A DNA stretch of 30,258 nucleotides, taken from NCBI GenBank assembly GCA_002441265.1, contig DJVQ01000064.1:1-30258 (forward strand), read 5' to 3'. The notes beneath the pieces are model-generated. The model had not been told where the DNA came from and did not search any database. It was given only the letters and a program-made list of their open reading frames with translations. The DNA is from Syntrophaceae bacterium UBA6252. GTDB taxonomy: Bacteria; Desulfobacterota; Syntrophia; Syntrophales; UBA6807. Shown here one piece after another: positions 1 through 8,527 of this stretch (the first letter of the stretch is position 1; each line of letters opens with the position of its first letter). Position numbers and translations under genes: made by a program.

Positions 1-1
1 T

Positions 2-1033
2 ATGAAAAAAGCACTCATCACCGGCATCACCGGGCAAGATGGATCCTACCTGGCTGAGCTGCTGCTCGCAAAGGGATATGAAGTTCACGGGATCATCCGC
101 CGCGCGAGCACATTCAACACCCGCCGGATCGATCACTTATACCGTGACCCGCACCGCAACGGCGAAGAGCCCAGGCTGCTGCTGCATTATGGGGATGTGA
201 CTGCCATCGAAAGCCTGATGGATGTGGTGTACAACGTTAAACCTGATGAGGTATACAACCTCGCCGCGCAGAGCCATGTGCGCGTGAGTTTCGACATGCC
301 CGAGTACACGGCGGACGTAACGGGAATGGGGACGCTCCGGATCCTGGAAGCGATCCGGAAGACGGGGATCCGGACACGCTTCTACCAGGCCTCGTCAAGC
401 GAGATGTTCGGCGCCGCGCCGCCCCCGCAGAGCGAGGACACCCCCTTTCAGCCGCAGAGCCCCTACGCCGCGGCGAAGGTCTTCGCCTACTACGTCGCCG
501 TCAACTACCGGAAAGCCTACGGCATCCATGCCAGCAACGGGATCCTGTTCAACCACGAGTCGCCCCGGCGCGGGGAAACCTTCGTCACGAGGAAGATCAC
601 CCGGGCGGCCACCCGGATCCGGCTCGGCCTCCAGGACAAGCTGTTCCTGGGCAACCTGGAAGCGAAGCGGGACTGGGGATTCGCGGGAGACTACGTGGAG
701 GCCATGTGGCTCATGCTCCAGCAGGAAACGCCGGACGATTACGTCATCGCCACCGGGGAAACCCATTCGGTCCGCGAGTTCACGGCGAAGGTTTTCGAAA
801 AACTCGACCTCGATTACCGGGACCACGTCGAAATCGACAGGAAATACTTCCGCCCGACGGAAGTGGACGTTCTTCTCGGGGACGCGGGAAAAGCCCGGAA
901 AAAACTCGGGTGGAAACCGTCGACGACCTTCGAGGGTCTCGTCGAAATGATGGTCCGGTCGGACATGGAACAGGCGAAGCGGGAAAAAACACTCCTCGAT
1001 GCCGGATACACGGTGAGGAACCATTCCTCCTGA
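2..1033 (+). CDS. gmd: GDP-mannose 4,6-dehydratase
   Basis: Converts GDP-D-mannose to GDP-4-keto-6-deoxy-D-mannose, the first step to GDP-fucose and related deoxyhexoses; cytosolic. The 343-residue protein has the usual length of the family. It opens with the NADP-binding Rossmann motif GITGQDGSYL (residues 8-17) and carries the extended-SDR catalytic set: SSSE around 131-134 and Tyr155-x3-Lys159. The ATG is at the window edge, so no ribosome binding site can be judged, but the N terminus aligns with the family start. Fucose synthase follows after 10 bp, the usual gmd-fcl pairing. Oddity: codon choice in the first ~290 bases (mostly GAT for Asp, CGC for Arg) differs from the GAC/CGG habit of the rest of the gene and its neighbours. 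Confidence 0.95.
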   Translation: MKKALITGITGQDGSYLAELLLAKGYEVHGIIRRASTFNTRRIDHLYRDPHRNGEEPRLLLHYGDVTAIESLMDVVYNVKPDEVYNLAAQSHVRVSFDMPEYTADVTGMGTLRILEAIRKTGIRTRFYQASSSEMFGAAPPPQSEDTPFQPQSPYAAAKVFAYYVAVNYRKAYGIHASNGILFNHESPRRGETFVTRKITRAATRIRLGLQDKLFLGNLEAKRDWGFAGDYVEAMWLMLQQETPDDYVIATGETHSVREFTAKVFEKLDLDYRDHVEIDRKYFRPTEVDVLLGDAGKARKKLGWKPSTTFEGLVEMMVRSDMEQAKREKTLLDAGYTVRNHSS

Positions 1034-1043
1034 CGGGAGGGAC

Positions 1044-2042
1044 ATGCGAAAGGACTCGAAAATCTATGTCGCCGGCCACCGGGGACTCGCCGGTTCGGCC
1101 ATTCTCCGATGCCTGGGAAAAAAGGGCTGCCGCAACCTCGTCTGCCGGAACCACAATGAACTGGACCTGACCCGGCAGGCCGCCGTGGAAGCCTTTTTCG
1201 AGGAGGAACGGCCGGATTTCGTTTTCCTGGCGGCGGCGAAAGTCGGCGGGATCCTGGCCAACAGCACGCTGCCCGCCGAGTTCATCTACGAGAACCTCGC
1301 CATTCAGACCCACGTCCTTCACGCCGCATGGAAATCCCGGGTGAAACGGCTTCTGTTCCTCGGGAGTTCCTGCATCTATCCCAGGCTCGCCCCCCAGCCG
1401 ATCGAGGAGAGCCACCTCCTCACGGGGGAGCTGGAAGCGACGAACGAGCCCTACGCCGTAGCCAAGATCGCCGGGATCAAGATGTGCGAATCGTACAACC
1501 GCCAGTACGGGACCCGCTTCCTGTCCGTCATGCCGACGAACCTGTACGGGCCGAACGACAATTTCGACCTGGAAAGCTCCCACGTCCTTCCCGCCCTGAT
1601 CCGGCGCTTCCACGAGGCGAAGGAATCCGGGGCGGACACCGTCACGGTCTGGGGAACGGGAAAGCCGAGGAGGGAATTCCTCCACGGGGACGACATGGCC
1701 GAGGCCGCCTGTTTCCTCATGGATCTCTCCGACGACGTCCTGGACGGGGAATTCTTCAGGAGCCCCCTGCCCTCCTTCATCAACATCGGGACGGGAACGG
1801 ACATCGCCATCGGGGAACTGGCCGCCCTGATCGGGGAAATCGTCGGATTCAGGGGGGAGATCCGGTTCGACGACACGAAACCCGACGGCACTCCCCGGAA
1901 GCTCCTGGACGTGTCCCGGCTGCGGCGTCTGGGCTGGGAGGCGAAAATCGGCCTCAGGGAGGGCATCGAAAGGACCTACCGCTGGTTCCTGGAAAACCGG
2001 CGGGCGGACGGGGGGCCCCGGGAAGGGGAGGAACAACGATGA
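1044..2042 (+). CDS. fcl: GDP-L-fucose synthase (GDP-4-keto-6-deoxymannose 3,5-epimerase/4-reductase)
   Basis: Performs 3,5-epimerisation and 4-reduction of the Gmd product to GDP-L-fucose with NADPH. The 332-residue protein starts with the WcaG-type Rossmann motif AGHRGLAGSAI (residues 10-20), has the GSSCIYP signature (107-113) holding the catalytic Ser and Cys, and Tyr137-x3-Lys141. The start ATG follows a GGGAGG ribosome binding site at 1035-1040. Its stop codon overlaps the ATG of the next gene (ATGA at 2039-2042), implying translational coupling. No truncation or missing catalytic residue is seen. Confidence 0.94.
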   Translation: MRKDSKIYVAGHRGLAGSAILRCLGKKGCRNLVCRNHNELDLTRQAAVEAFFEEERPDFVFLAAAKVGGILANSTLPAEFIYENLAIQTHVLHAAWKSRVKRLLFLGSSCIYPRLAPQPIEESHLLTGELEATNEPYAVAKIAGIKMCESYNRQYGTRFLSVMPTNLYGPNDNFDLESSHVLPALIRRFHEAKESGADTVTVWGTGKPRREFLHGDDMAEAACFLMDLSDDVLDGEFFRSPLPSFINIGTGTDIAIGELAALIGEIVGFRGEIRFDDTKPDGTPRKLLDVSRLRRLGWEAKIGLREGIERTYRWFLENRRADGGPREGEEQR

Positions 2043-3025
2043 ACCCGTCCTCCCGGCGCATCCTGGTAACCGGGGGTGCGGGATTCCTCGGTTCCCACCT
2101 TTGCGAAAGGCTCCTCCGGGACGGACACGACGTCCTTTGCCTGGACAATTTCTTCACGGGACGCAGGGAGAACATCCTGCCCTTCCTCTCGAATCCCCGG
2201 TTCGAACCGATCCGCCACGACATCACCATGCCCATCTACGTCGAAGTGGACCGGGTCTACAACCTGGCCTGCCCGGCGTCCCCCGTTCATTACCAATACA
2301 ACGCCATCAAGACGATCAAGACGAACGTCATGGGAGCCATCAACACCCTCGGCATCGCCAAGCGGGTCCGGGCGCGGATTCTCCAGGCGTCCACCTCCGA
2401 GGTCTACGGAGACCCGGAAGTCCACCCCCAGGACGAGAGCTACTGGGGGCGGGTGAACCCCATCGGCCTCAGGAGCTGCTACGACGAGGGGAAGCGGGCC
2501 GCAGAGTGCCTCATGATGGACTACCACCGCCAGAACGGCGTGGACGTCAAGATCGTCCGGATCTTCAACACCTACGGTCCGAGAATGGCCCTCGGCGACG
2601 GGCGGGTGATCAGCAACTTCATCGTCCAGGCCCTGAGGGGGGAGGACATCACCGTCTACGGCGACGGGACCCAGACCCGGTCGTTCTGCTACGTCGACGA
2701 CATGATCGAGGGCCTCGTCGGGATGATGGAATCCCCGAAGGGGTTCACCGGCCCGGTGAACATGGGAAATCCGGAGGAATTCTCCATTCTCGGGCTGGCC
2801 GAGACCGTCATCTCGATGACCGGATCCCCGTCGGGGATCGTTCACAAGCCTCTTCCCCCGGATGACCCGGCTCAGCGCCGCCCCGACATCGGGCTCGCGG
2901 AGACACGGCTCGGCTGGAAGCCCCGGGTTTCCCTGGAGGAAGGGCTGGAGAAAACCATCGCCTATTTCAGGACAGCGCTCCCGGGAAAGAAAAGCCGCGC
3001 GGGGAGGCGTCGGAGAAGTTCATGA
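2039..3025 (+). CDS. UDP-glucuronate decarboxylase (UDP-xylose synthase)
   Basis: Predicted to convert UDP-glucuronate to UDP-xylose with a tightly bound NAD. The 328-residue protein has the Rossmann motif TGGAGFLGSHL (11-21), the UXS-specific segment NLACPASPVHYQ (75-86), the STSEVYGDPE block (118-127) and Tyr148-x3-Lys152 in SCYDEGKRAAE. An open frame extends further upstream inside the previous gene, but the ATG at 2039 is chosen because family homology begins there and it makes an ATGA overlap with the fucose synthase stop. The last ~12 residues are Arg/Lys/Ser-rich and non-conserved. The next gene, UDP-glucose dehydrogenase, makes its substrate and again overlaps by ATGA (3022-3025). Confidence 0.9.
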   Translation: MNPSSRRILVTGGAGFLGSHLCERLLRDGHDVLCLDNFFTGRRENILPFLSNPRFEPIRHDITMPIYVEVDRVYNLACPASPVHYQYNAIKTIKTNVMGAINTLGIAKRVRARILQASTSEVYGDPEVHPQDESYWGRVNPIGLRSCYDEGKRAAECLMMDYHRQNGVDVKIVRIFNTYGPRMALGDGRVISNFIVQALRGEDITVYGDGTQTRSFCYVDDMIEGLVGMMESPKGFTGPVNMGNPEEFSILGLAETVISMTGSPSGIVHKPLPPDDPAQRRPDIGLAETRLGWKPRVSLEEGLEKTIAYFRTALPGKKSRAGRRRRSS

Positions 3026-4401
3026 CCTTTGAGAGAAACATCCTGTGCATCGGCGCCGGCTATGTCGGCGGCCCCACCATGGCCATGATCGCCTACCGGT
3101 GCCCCCGGTACCGGGTCACCGTCGTGGACGTCAACCGGGAGAAGATCGACCAGTGGAATTCGGACGACCTCCCCATCTACGAACCGGGGCTCGATGAAAT
3201 CGTACGCGCCGTCAGGGGGAAAAACCTCTTCTTCAGCACCGACATCCCCAAGGCCATCGAGGAAAACGACATCATCTTCGTCAGCGTCAACACGCCCACG
3301 AAGAACTACGGCGTCGGGGCGGGCATGGCGGCGGACCTCCAGTTCTGGGAAAAAACCGCCAGGGAGATCCTGAAATACTCGAAATCCCCGAAGATCGTCA
3401 TCGAGAAGAGCACCCTCCCCGTCAAGACGGCCCTCGCCATGGAGCGGATCCTGAACAGCAACCACCACGGCATCGCCTTCGACGTCCTCTCGAACCCCGA
3501 GTTCCTCGCGGAAGGCACGGCCGTCCGGGACCTGACCAACCCGGACCGGGTTCTCATCGGGTCGGAGGAAACGGAGCGGGGTCTTTGCGCCAGGAATATC
3601 CTGGTAGAAATTTACGCCAACTGGGTTCCCCGGGAGCGGATCCTCACCTCCAACATCTGGAGCAGCGAGCTCTCCAAGCTCGTTTCGAACGCGTTTCTCG
3701 CCCAGAGGATCTCCTCCATCAACGCCATTTCCGCCCTCTGCGAGAAAACCGACGCCGACATCACCGAGGTGTCCCGTGCGGTGGGCACGGACAGCCGGAT
3801 CGGGCCGAAATTCCTGAATTCGAGCATCGGGTTCGGCGGCTCCTGCTTCAAGAAGGACATCCTCAACCTGGTGTACCTCTGCAGGCATTACGGGCTCACC
3901 GAGGTCGCCGACTACTGGGAGGGTGTCCTGAAGATCAACGACTACCAGCAGGACCGTTTCGTCCTGACCATGATCGACGCCATGTTCAACACCCTCTCGG
4001 GGAAGAAGATCTGCGTCTGGGGATTCGCCTTCAAGGCGGACACAGGGGACACCCGGGAAAGCCCGGCCATCCGCATCACGAAGAGGCTCGTCGAGGAGAA
4101 CGCCCTGGTCATCGTATCGGATCCGAAGGCCCTGAAGAACGCCCGGGCGGACCTTCGCGGCCTGGAGGACCGGGTCTCCTTCGTGGAGGACCCCATGGAG
4201 GCGGTGAAGGGATGCCACGCCCTGTGCGTCCTCACCGAGTGGGACCTATACCGGCACCAGGATTTCGAGGCCGTTTACGCCTCCATGGCGAAGCCGTCCT
4301 TCCTCTTCGACGGAAGGAACATCCTGGACCACGGGAAATGCTTCAGGATCGGATTCAACGTCTATCCCATCGGGAAACCCCCGATGACGCATTTTCAATG
4401 A
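3022..4401 (+). CDS. ugd: UDP-glucose 6-dehydrogenase, eukaryote-like type
   Basis: Oxidises UDP-glucose to UDP-glucuronate in two NAD-dependent steps, supplying the decarboxylase upstream and the epimerase downstream. The 459-residue protein has the N-terminal motif IGAGYVGGPTMA (10-21), the NTPTK block (90-94), EKSTLPV (128-134), NPEFLAEGTA (158-167) and the nucleophile Cys275 in GFGGSCFKKD. From memory, the length, the ELSKLVSNAFLAQRISSIN block and the catalytic block follow animal UGDH (about 460-490 residues, Cys276) more closely than the ~390-440-residue bacterial Ugd/TuaD proteins. The ATG overlaps the preceding stop. A 70-bp gap without an obvious terminator precedes the next gene. 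Confidence 0.93.
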   Translation: MTFERNILCIGAGYVGGPTMAMIAYRCPRYRVTVVDVNREKIDQWNSDDLPIYEPGLDEIVRAVRGKNLFFSTDIPKAIEENDIIFVSVNTPTKNYGVGAGMAADLQFWEKTAREILKYSKSPKIVIEKSTLPVKTALAMERILNSNHHGIAFDVLSNPEFLAEGTAVRDLTNPDRVLIGSEETERGLCARNILVEIYANWVPRERILTSNIWSSELSKLVSNAFLAQRISSINAISALCEKTDADITEVSRAVGTDSRIGPKFLNSSIGFGGSCFKKDILNLVYLCRHYGLTEVADYWEGVLKINDYQQDRFVLTMIDAMFNTLSGKKICVWGFAFKADTGDTRESPAIRITKRLVEENALVIVSDPKALKNARADLRGLEDRVSFVEDPMEAVKGCHALCVLTEWDLYRHQDFEAVYASMAKPSFLFDGRNILDHGKCFRIGFNVYPIGKPPMTHFQ

Positions 4402-4471
4402 ACGGCGCGGCAGCCGTCCGGAGCGGAAACCTCCCCGGACACATCCCGATTCCACGGATGGAAAAGATCTC

Positions 4472-5518
4472 ATGATTCTTGTCACCGGCGCCGCCGGATT
4501 CATCGGATTCCACCTCGCGAGGCGCCTCCTCCGGGAGGGGGAAACCGTCACCGGCATGGACAATCTGAACGACTACTACGACGTGTCGCTGAAAGAGGCG
4601 CGCCTCGGCCTTTTGAGGGAATTCCCCCGCTTCTCCTTTCACAGGATCGACCTTTCCGACCGCGCAGCCATGGAAGGACTGTTCCGCTCCCTGCCCGGGA
4701 ACGGCGAAACGACGGTGGTCCACCTGGCGGCGCAGGCGGGCGTGCGATACTCCCTCGTCCATCCCCGGGCGTACACGGAAAGCAATATCTCGGGATTTCT
4801 GAACGTGCTAGAGGGATGCAGGGCGTTGCGGGTCCGCCACCTCGTCTTCGCCTCCTCCAGCTCCGTGTACGGCGGAAACACGAAAATGCCCTTTTCCGTC
4901 CACGACAATGTGGACCATCCGGTGAGCCTCTACGCCGCCACGAAAAAGGCGAACGAACTCATGGCCCACGCCTACGCGGTCCTCTTCGGGATCCCCTCCA
5001 CGGGGCTTCGCTTCTTCACGGTCTACGGGCCCTGGGGCCGCCCCGACATGGCCCTTTTCCTTTTCACCCGGGCCATCCTGGACGGCAAGCCCGTCGATCT
5101 CTACAACTACGGCCGGATGAAAAGGGATTTCACGTACATCGACGACATCATCGAGGGGGTCGTACGGGTCATGCAGCGGATCCCCGAAGGAAAAGCCTCC
5201 CCGGAAGGGTCTCCGCCGGACCCGGGAACGAGCTTCGCGCCTTACCGGATCTTCAACATCGGGAACGGCACCCCCGTCGATCTCATGGAATTCCTCGGGA
5301 CCCTCGAAAGGATCCTCGGCAGGACGACGGAGAAGAACCTGCTTCCCATCCAGCCGGGCGACGTGGAAGCGACCTTCGCCGACGTGGCGGACCTCGCCAG
5401 GGAAACGGGGTTCAGGCCCCGCACCCCCGTCGAGGAGGGAATCGGAAGGTTCGTCGACTGGTACCTCTCCTATTACGGGGGAGATGCAGGGAAAGGGGGG
5501 TCCCCCCGTCCGGACTGA
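4472..5518 (+). CDS. UDP-glucuronate 4-epimerase-like NAD-dependent epimerase
   Basis: Likely interconverts UDP-glucuronate and UDP-galacturonate. The 348-residue extended SDR has TGAAGFIGFHLARRLL (5-20), NLNDYYDVSLKEARL (31-45), the ASSSSVYGGN block (127-136), Tyr154-x3-Lys158 in SLYAATKKANE, and FFTVYGPWGRPDMA. The NLNDYYD and YGPWGRPDMA motifs typify the UDP-glucuronate 4-epimerase (CapI/GAE) group rather than GalE. The start at 4472 is preceded by only a weak GGATGGAAAAGA element. Its position after UDP-glucose dehydrogenase fits a UDP-glucuronate substrate. A UDP-glucose 4-epimerase activity cannot be excluded by reading alone. Confidence 0.85.
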   Translation: MILVTGAAGFIGFHLARRLLREGETVTGMDNLNDYYDVSLKEARLGLLREFPRFSFHRIDLSDRAAMEGLFRSLPGNGETTVVHLAAQAGVRYSLVHPRAYTESNISGFLNVLEGCRALRVRHLVFASSSSVYGGNTKMPFSVHDNVDHPVSLYAATKKANELMAHAYAVLFGIPSTGLRFFTVYGPWGRPDMALFLFTRAILDGKPVDLYNYGRMKRDFTYIDDIIEGVVRVMQRIPEGKASPEGSPPDPGTSFAPYRIFNIGNGTPVDLMEFLGTLERILGRTTEKNLLPIQPGDVEATFADVADLARETGFRPRTPVEEGIGRFVDWYLSYYGGDAGKGGSPRPD

Positions 5519-5572
5519 CGGAGCGCGGGAATCCGCCGAAAACGATAAAAACCATTACACCCGGAGGTGTTC

Positions 5573-6448
5573 ATGAAAGGAATCATCCTCGCCGGAGGAG
5601 CCGGAACGAGGCTTTACCCCATCACACAGGTGGTGAGCAAACAGCTCCTTCCCATCTACGACAAGCCCATGATCTATTACCCACTGTCCGTTCTCATGCT
5701 CTCGGGAATCCGGGAGATCCTCGTCATCAGCACGCCCCAGGACCTTCCCAGATTCCGTGAGCTCCTCGGCGACGGCGCCCGTTGGGGGCTTCGTTTCGCC
5801 TATGCCGAACAGCCCCGCCCGGAGGGCCTCGCCCAGGCCTTCATCATCGGGAGGGATTTCGTGGGGAAGGATTCCTCCTGCCTGATCCTGGGAGACAACA
5901 TCTTCTTCGGCCACGGAATCACGGAGAAGCTCCGGAGAGCCGCGGCCCGGGAGAAGGGCGCCACCGTTTTCGGGTACTGGGTGAAGGACCCGGAGCGGTA
6001 CGGCGTCGTGAGTTTCGACGACAAGGGGAAAGCCTCGGAAATCGTGGAGAAGCCGAAAGAACCCCGCTCCAACTGGGCGGTGACGGGTCTTTATTTCTAC
6101 GACAACCGCGTCCTCGACATCGCGGAGAACCTGAAGCCGTCCCCCCGGGGGGAGCTGGAAATCACCGACGTGAACCGGATCTATCTCGAGATGGGCGAAC
6201 TCACCGTCGAAAAGCTCGGACGGGGCATCGCGTGGCTGGACACGGGAACCCACGAGACCCTGCTCGAAGCGTCGAGCTTCATCGAGGCCATCGAGAGAAG
6301 GCAGGGCCTGAAGATCGCCTGCGTGGAGGAAATCGCCTACCGGATGAAGTTCATCGGCGCCGGGGAACTGGAGAAACTCGCCCTGCCCTATCGGAACAAC
6401 GGCTACGGGCAGTACCTGCTCAACCTTCTGAAAGGGGACCTGCCGTAA
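5573..6448 (+). CDS. rfbA: Glucose-1-phosphate thymidylyltransferase
   Basis: Makes dTDP-glucose from glucose 1-phosphate and dTTP, the entry to dTDP-rhamnose and other deoxysugars. The 291-residue protein matches the RmlA length. It has the nucleotidyltransferase signature LAGGAGTRLYPIT (6-18), SKQLLPIYDKPMIYYPL (22-38), EQPRPEGLAQAF (79-90) and metal-binding Asp108 in LILGDNIFFGHG. The ATG at 5573 is preferred over an in-frame GTG at 5567 because GGAGG at 5563-5567 is a well-spaced ribosome binding site for the ATG and homology begins at MKGIILAGG. rfbB, rfbC and rfbD are not in the window, so the rest of the pathway lies elsewhere. It is the last plus-strand gene before the strand switch. 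Confidence 0.95.
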   Translation: MKGIILAGGAGTRLYPITQVVSKQLLPIYDKPMIYYPLSVLMLSGIREILVISTPQDLPRFRELLGDGARWGLRFAYAEQPRPEGLAQAFIIGRDFVGKDSSCLILGDNIFFGHGITEKLRRAAAREKGATVFGYWVKDPERYGVVSFDDKGKASEIVEKPKEPRSNWAVTGLYFYDNRVLDIAENLKPSPRGELEITDVNRIYLEMGELTVEKLGRGIAWLDTGTHETLLEASSFIEAIERRQGLKIACVEEIAYRMKFIGAGELEKLALPYRNNGYGQYLLNLLKGDLP

Positions 6449-6455
6449 GGCCTCT

Positions 6456-6472
6456 CCGGGGGATTACCCCGG
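6456..6472. terminator. Short GC hairpin between convergent genes
   Basis: A perfect 6-bp stem (CCGGGG/CCCCGG) with a GATTA loop lies 8 bp after the rfbA stop, in the 58-bp gap between rfbA and the convergent cysteine desulfurase gene. It has no T-run on either side, so an intrinsic terminator role is only suggested by position. Confidence 0.35.
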
Positions 6473-6506
6473 CGGCCCCTGCCCGTCCGGGGGGGGCCGG
6501 GAAATG

Positions 6507-7685
6507 TCAAATACAGCCTCTGCGGCCGAGGGAGCGCTCCAGTTCGGCGATGCCCCGGAGCTTCTCCACCGCCTCCCGGAGGGCGTCCACGGTGCGGTCC
6601 ATCTCTTCCAGGGTGTTTCCCCGGCCGAGGCTGAAACGGACGCTCCCGGCGGCCCATTCCCGGGGAACGCCGAGGGCCTCCATGACATGGGAAACCTCCA
6701 CAGTTCCCGCCGTGCAGGCCGAGCCCGCCGAAACGGCCACCCCCATCCGGTCCAGTTCCGAAACGATCTGCTCCGCCGGCAGCGCCCGGAAGGAAACGCT
6801 CAGGATGTGGGGAAGGACCTCTTCGCCGTCTCCCCCGTTCCTCCGGGTCTCCCCGATTTCCTCCTCGATCCGGGACGCGAGATAATACCGGAGTTCCTCG
6901 AGATGCTCCCTCTGCGAGGAAAGGTCCCTAAGGGCGATTTCGCAGGCCTTCCCGAACCCGGCGATCCCCGGGACGTTTTCCGTGCCCGGCCGCAGTCCCC
7001 GTTCATGCCCCCCGCCGTGCAAGACGGGGGCGAGGCCGGCGCCCCGGCGGACGAAAAGGGCCCCCACGCCCTTGGGGCCGTAAATCTTGTGGCCCGACAG
7101 GGTGAGAAAATCGACGGGGAAGCCGTTCACGTCCACGGGGATCTTCCCCGCCGTCTGAACGGCGTCCGTGTGGAACGGGATTCCCCGTTCCCGGGCCAGG
7201 GCGGCCGCCCCGGCGACGGGTTCCAGGGTCCCGATCTCGTTGTTCCCGTGCATGACGGTGACGAGGACCGTCCGGTCCGTCAGGGCGTCCCGGAGCATCC
7301 CCAGGTCGATCCGTCCCCGGCCATCTACGGGAAGCACGGTGACCTCGTATCCCATCCGTTCCAGATGCCGGCAGGGGTTGAGGACGGCGTAGTGCTCCAC
7401 CGCCGTCGTGACGACGTGGTTCCCCCGGTCCTTCCGGGCCAGGGTTGCCCCGAGGACGGCGAGGTTGTCCGCTTCCGTGCCGCCGCCGGTGAAAACGATC
7501 TCGTCGGGCTGCGCCCCGATGAGGGCGGCCACCCGTTCCCGGGCGGTTTCCACGGCCCTTTTCGCCTCGCCCCCGGACCGGTGGAGGCTCGACGGGTTCC
7601 CGTAGGACTCCCGGAGAAAGGGCATCATTTCCTCTATTACCTCGGGATGAACGGGAGTGGTCGCCCCGTGGTCGAGATAGATCAT
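6507..7685 (-). CDS. Cysteine desulfurase (NifS/IscS class)
   Basis: PLP enzyme that takes sulfur from cysteine to a persulfide for Fe-S cluster or other sulfur-cofactor synthesis. The 392-residue protein has the N-terminal YLDHGATTPVHPEV, His98 in AVEHYAVL, HGNNEIGT (146-153), PLP-binding Lys200 in LTLSGHKIYGPKG, and the persulfide Cys324 in the mobile loop SAGSACTAG, a class I (NifS/IscS) layout. It begins 9 bp after the crotonase stop and is the last gene of the minus-strand acyl-CoA cluster. No IscU/NifU scaffold or IscR regulator lies beside it, which is unusual for iscS. I infer a role in loading clusters of the upstream Fe-S protein, or simple chance co-location. Confidence 0.92.
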   Translation of the reverse strand: MIYLDHGATTPVHPEVIEEMMPFLRESYGNPSSLHRSGGEAKRAVETARERVAALIGAQPDEIVFTGGGTEADNLAVLGATLARKDRGNHVVTTAVEHYAVLNPCRHLERMGYEVTVLPVDGRGRIDLGMLRDALTDRTVLVTVMHGNNEIGTLEPVAGAAALARERGIPFHTDAVQTAGKIPVDVNGFPVDFLTLSGHKIYGPKGVGALFVRRGAGLAPVLHGGGHERGLRPGTENVPGIAGFGKACEIALRDLSSQREHLEELRYYLASRIEEEIGETRRNGGDGEEVLPHILSVSFRALPAEQIVSELDRMGVAVSAGSACTAGTVEVSHVMEALGVPREWAAGSVRFSLGRGNTLEEMDRTVDALREAVEKLRGIAELERSLGRRGCI

Positions 7686-7694
7686 GAGTCCGCC

Positions 7695-8498
7695 CTATTT
7701 CCCCTGGAACGCCGGCTTTCTTTTTTCCATGAAAGCGCTCACGGCTTCCCACAGGTCCTGTGAAGCGATGAGGACCATGTTCCGGCTGATGGCCAGCTCC
7801 ATCCCCTTCTCCACGTCCACGTACCGGCTGAAATTCAGCACCTCCTTGGTGGCCCTCACCGCCAGGGGGGCGTTTCCCGCGATCTCCCGGGCCAGTTTCA
7901 GGGCTCCCGACTCCATTTCCTCCCGGCCGCGGTACACGGCGTTGACGAGTCCCATCCGTTCCACCTCCCGCGCCGTGTAATGCCGGGCCGTGTACGCCAT
8001 CTCCCTTGCGAATCCCTGCCCGACGATGAGGGGAAGGCGCTGGAGGACCCCCATGTCCGCGACGAGGCCGATGGCGGCCTCCCGCAGGGAAAAGGTGGCG
8101 TCCTCGGTGCACAACCGGATGTCGCAGGCGCAGGCGATGTCGAGACCGCCGCCGATGCACATCCCGTTCACCGCGGCGATGACCGGTTTCGGACAGGTCT
8201 CGAGGGCGTTGCAGCAATCGAAAAGGGCCCGCAGCCGATTGGGAAAATTAAGAGCGGACCAGGCCGAACCGTCGAAACCGTCCGACATGATGTCCTTCAG
8301 ATCGAGACCCACCGAAAAGACCCTGGCGTCGCTCTTCAAAACGATCGCCCGGACGTCCTCCCGCGCGCCGAGTTCCCCGACGGCTGCGGCCATCTCCCCC
8401 GCCAGGGCCAGATTGAGCGCATTCAGGCTTTTCAGCCGGGTAAGGGAAAGGACGGCGACGTTCTCATCGACGCTGACTTTCACATGTTCGAAATCCAT
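7695..8498 (-). CDS. Enoyl-CoA hydratase/isomerase family protein, dienoyl-CoA isomerase-like
   Basis: Crotonase-fold protein of 267 residues. The oxyanion-hole segments are recognisable (SVGLDLKDI near 62-70; NGMCIGGGLDIACACDIR 111-128). By my alignment from memory to mammalian delta3,5-delta2,4-dienoyl-CoA isomerase (ECH1), its three acidic catalytic residues have counterparts here: Asp120, Glu140 and Asp148 (for Asp176, Glu196, Asp204), and GLVADMGVLQRLP matches the ECH1 signature GLAADVGTLQRLP. This points to isomerising a conjugated dienoyl-CoA rather than plain hydration. The ATG at 8498 is chosen because homology starts at MDFEHVKV; the open frame runs further upstream into the Fe-S gene. 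The gap to that gene is 29 bp. Confidence 0.88.
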   Translation of the reverse strand: MDFEHVKVSVDENVAVLSLTRLKSLNALNLALAGEMAAAVGELGAREDVRAIVLKSDARVFSVGLDLKDIMSDGFDGSAWSALNFPNRLRALFDCCNALETCPKPVIAAVNGMCIGGGLDIACACDIRLCTEDATFSLREAAIGLVADMGVLQRLPLIVGQGFAREMAYTARHYTAREVERMGLVNAVYRGREEMESGALKLAREIAGNAPLAVRATKEVLNFSRYVDVEKGMELAISRNMVLIASQDLWEAVSAFMEKRKPAFQGK

Positions 8499-8527
8499 TG
8501 CGTATTCCCCCGTTTCGAAATGTTTTG

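Noticed and set aside
780..2036. Long antisense open frames opposite the sugar genes (also opposite most other genes)
   Set aside because: They mirror the third-position GC bias of the real genes, are rich in Arg/Pro/Gly and show no family motifs.
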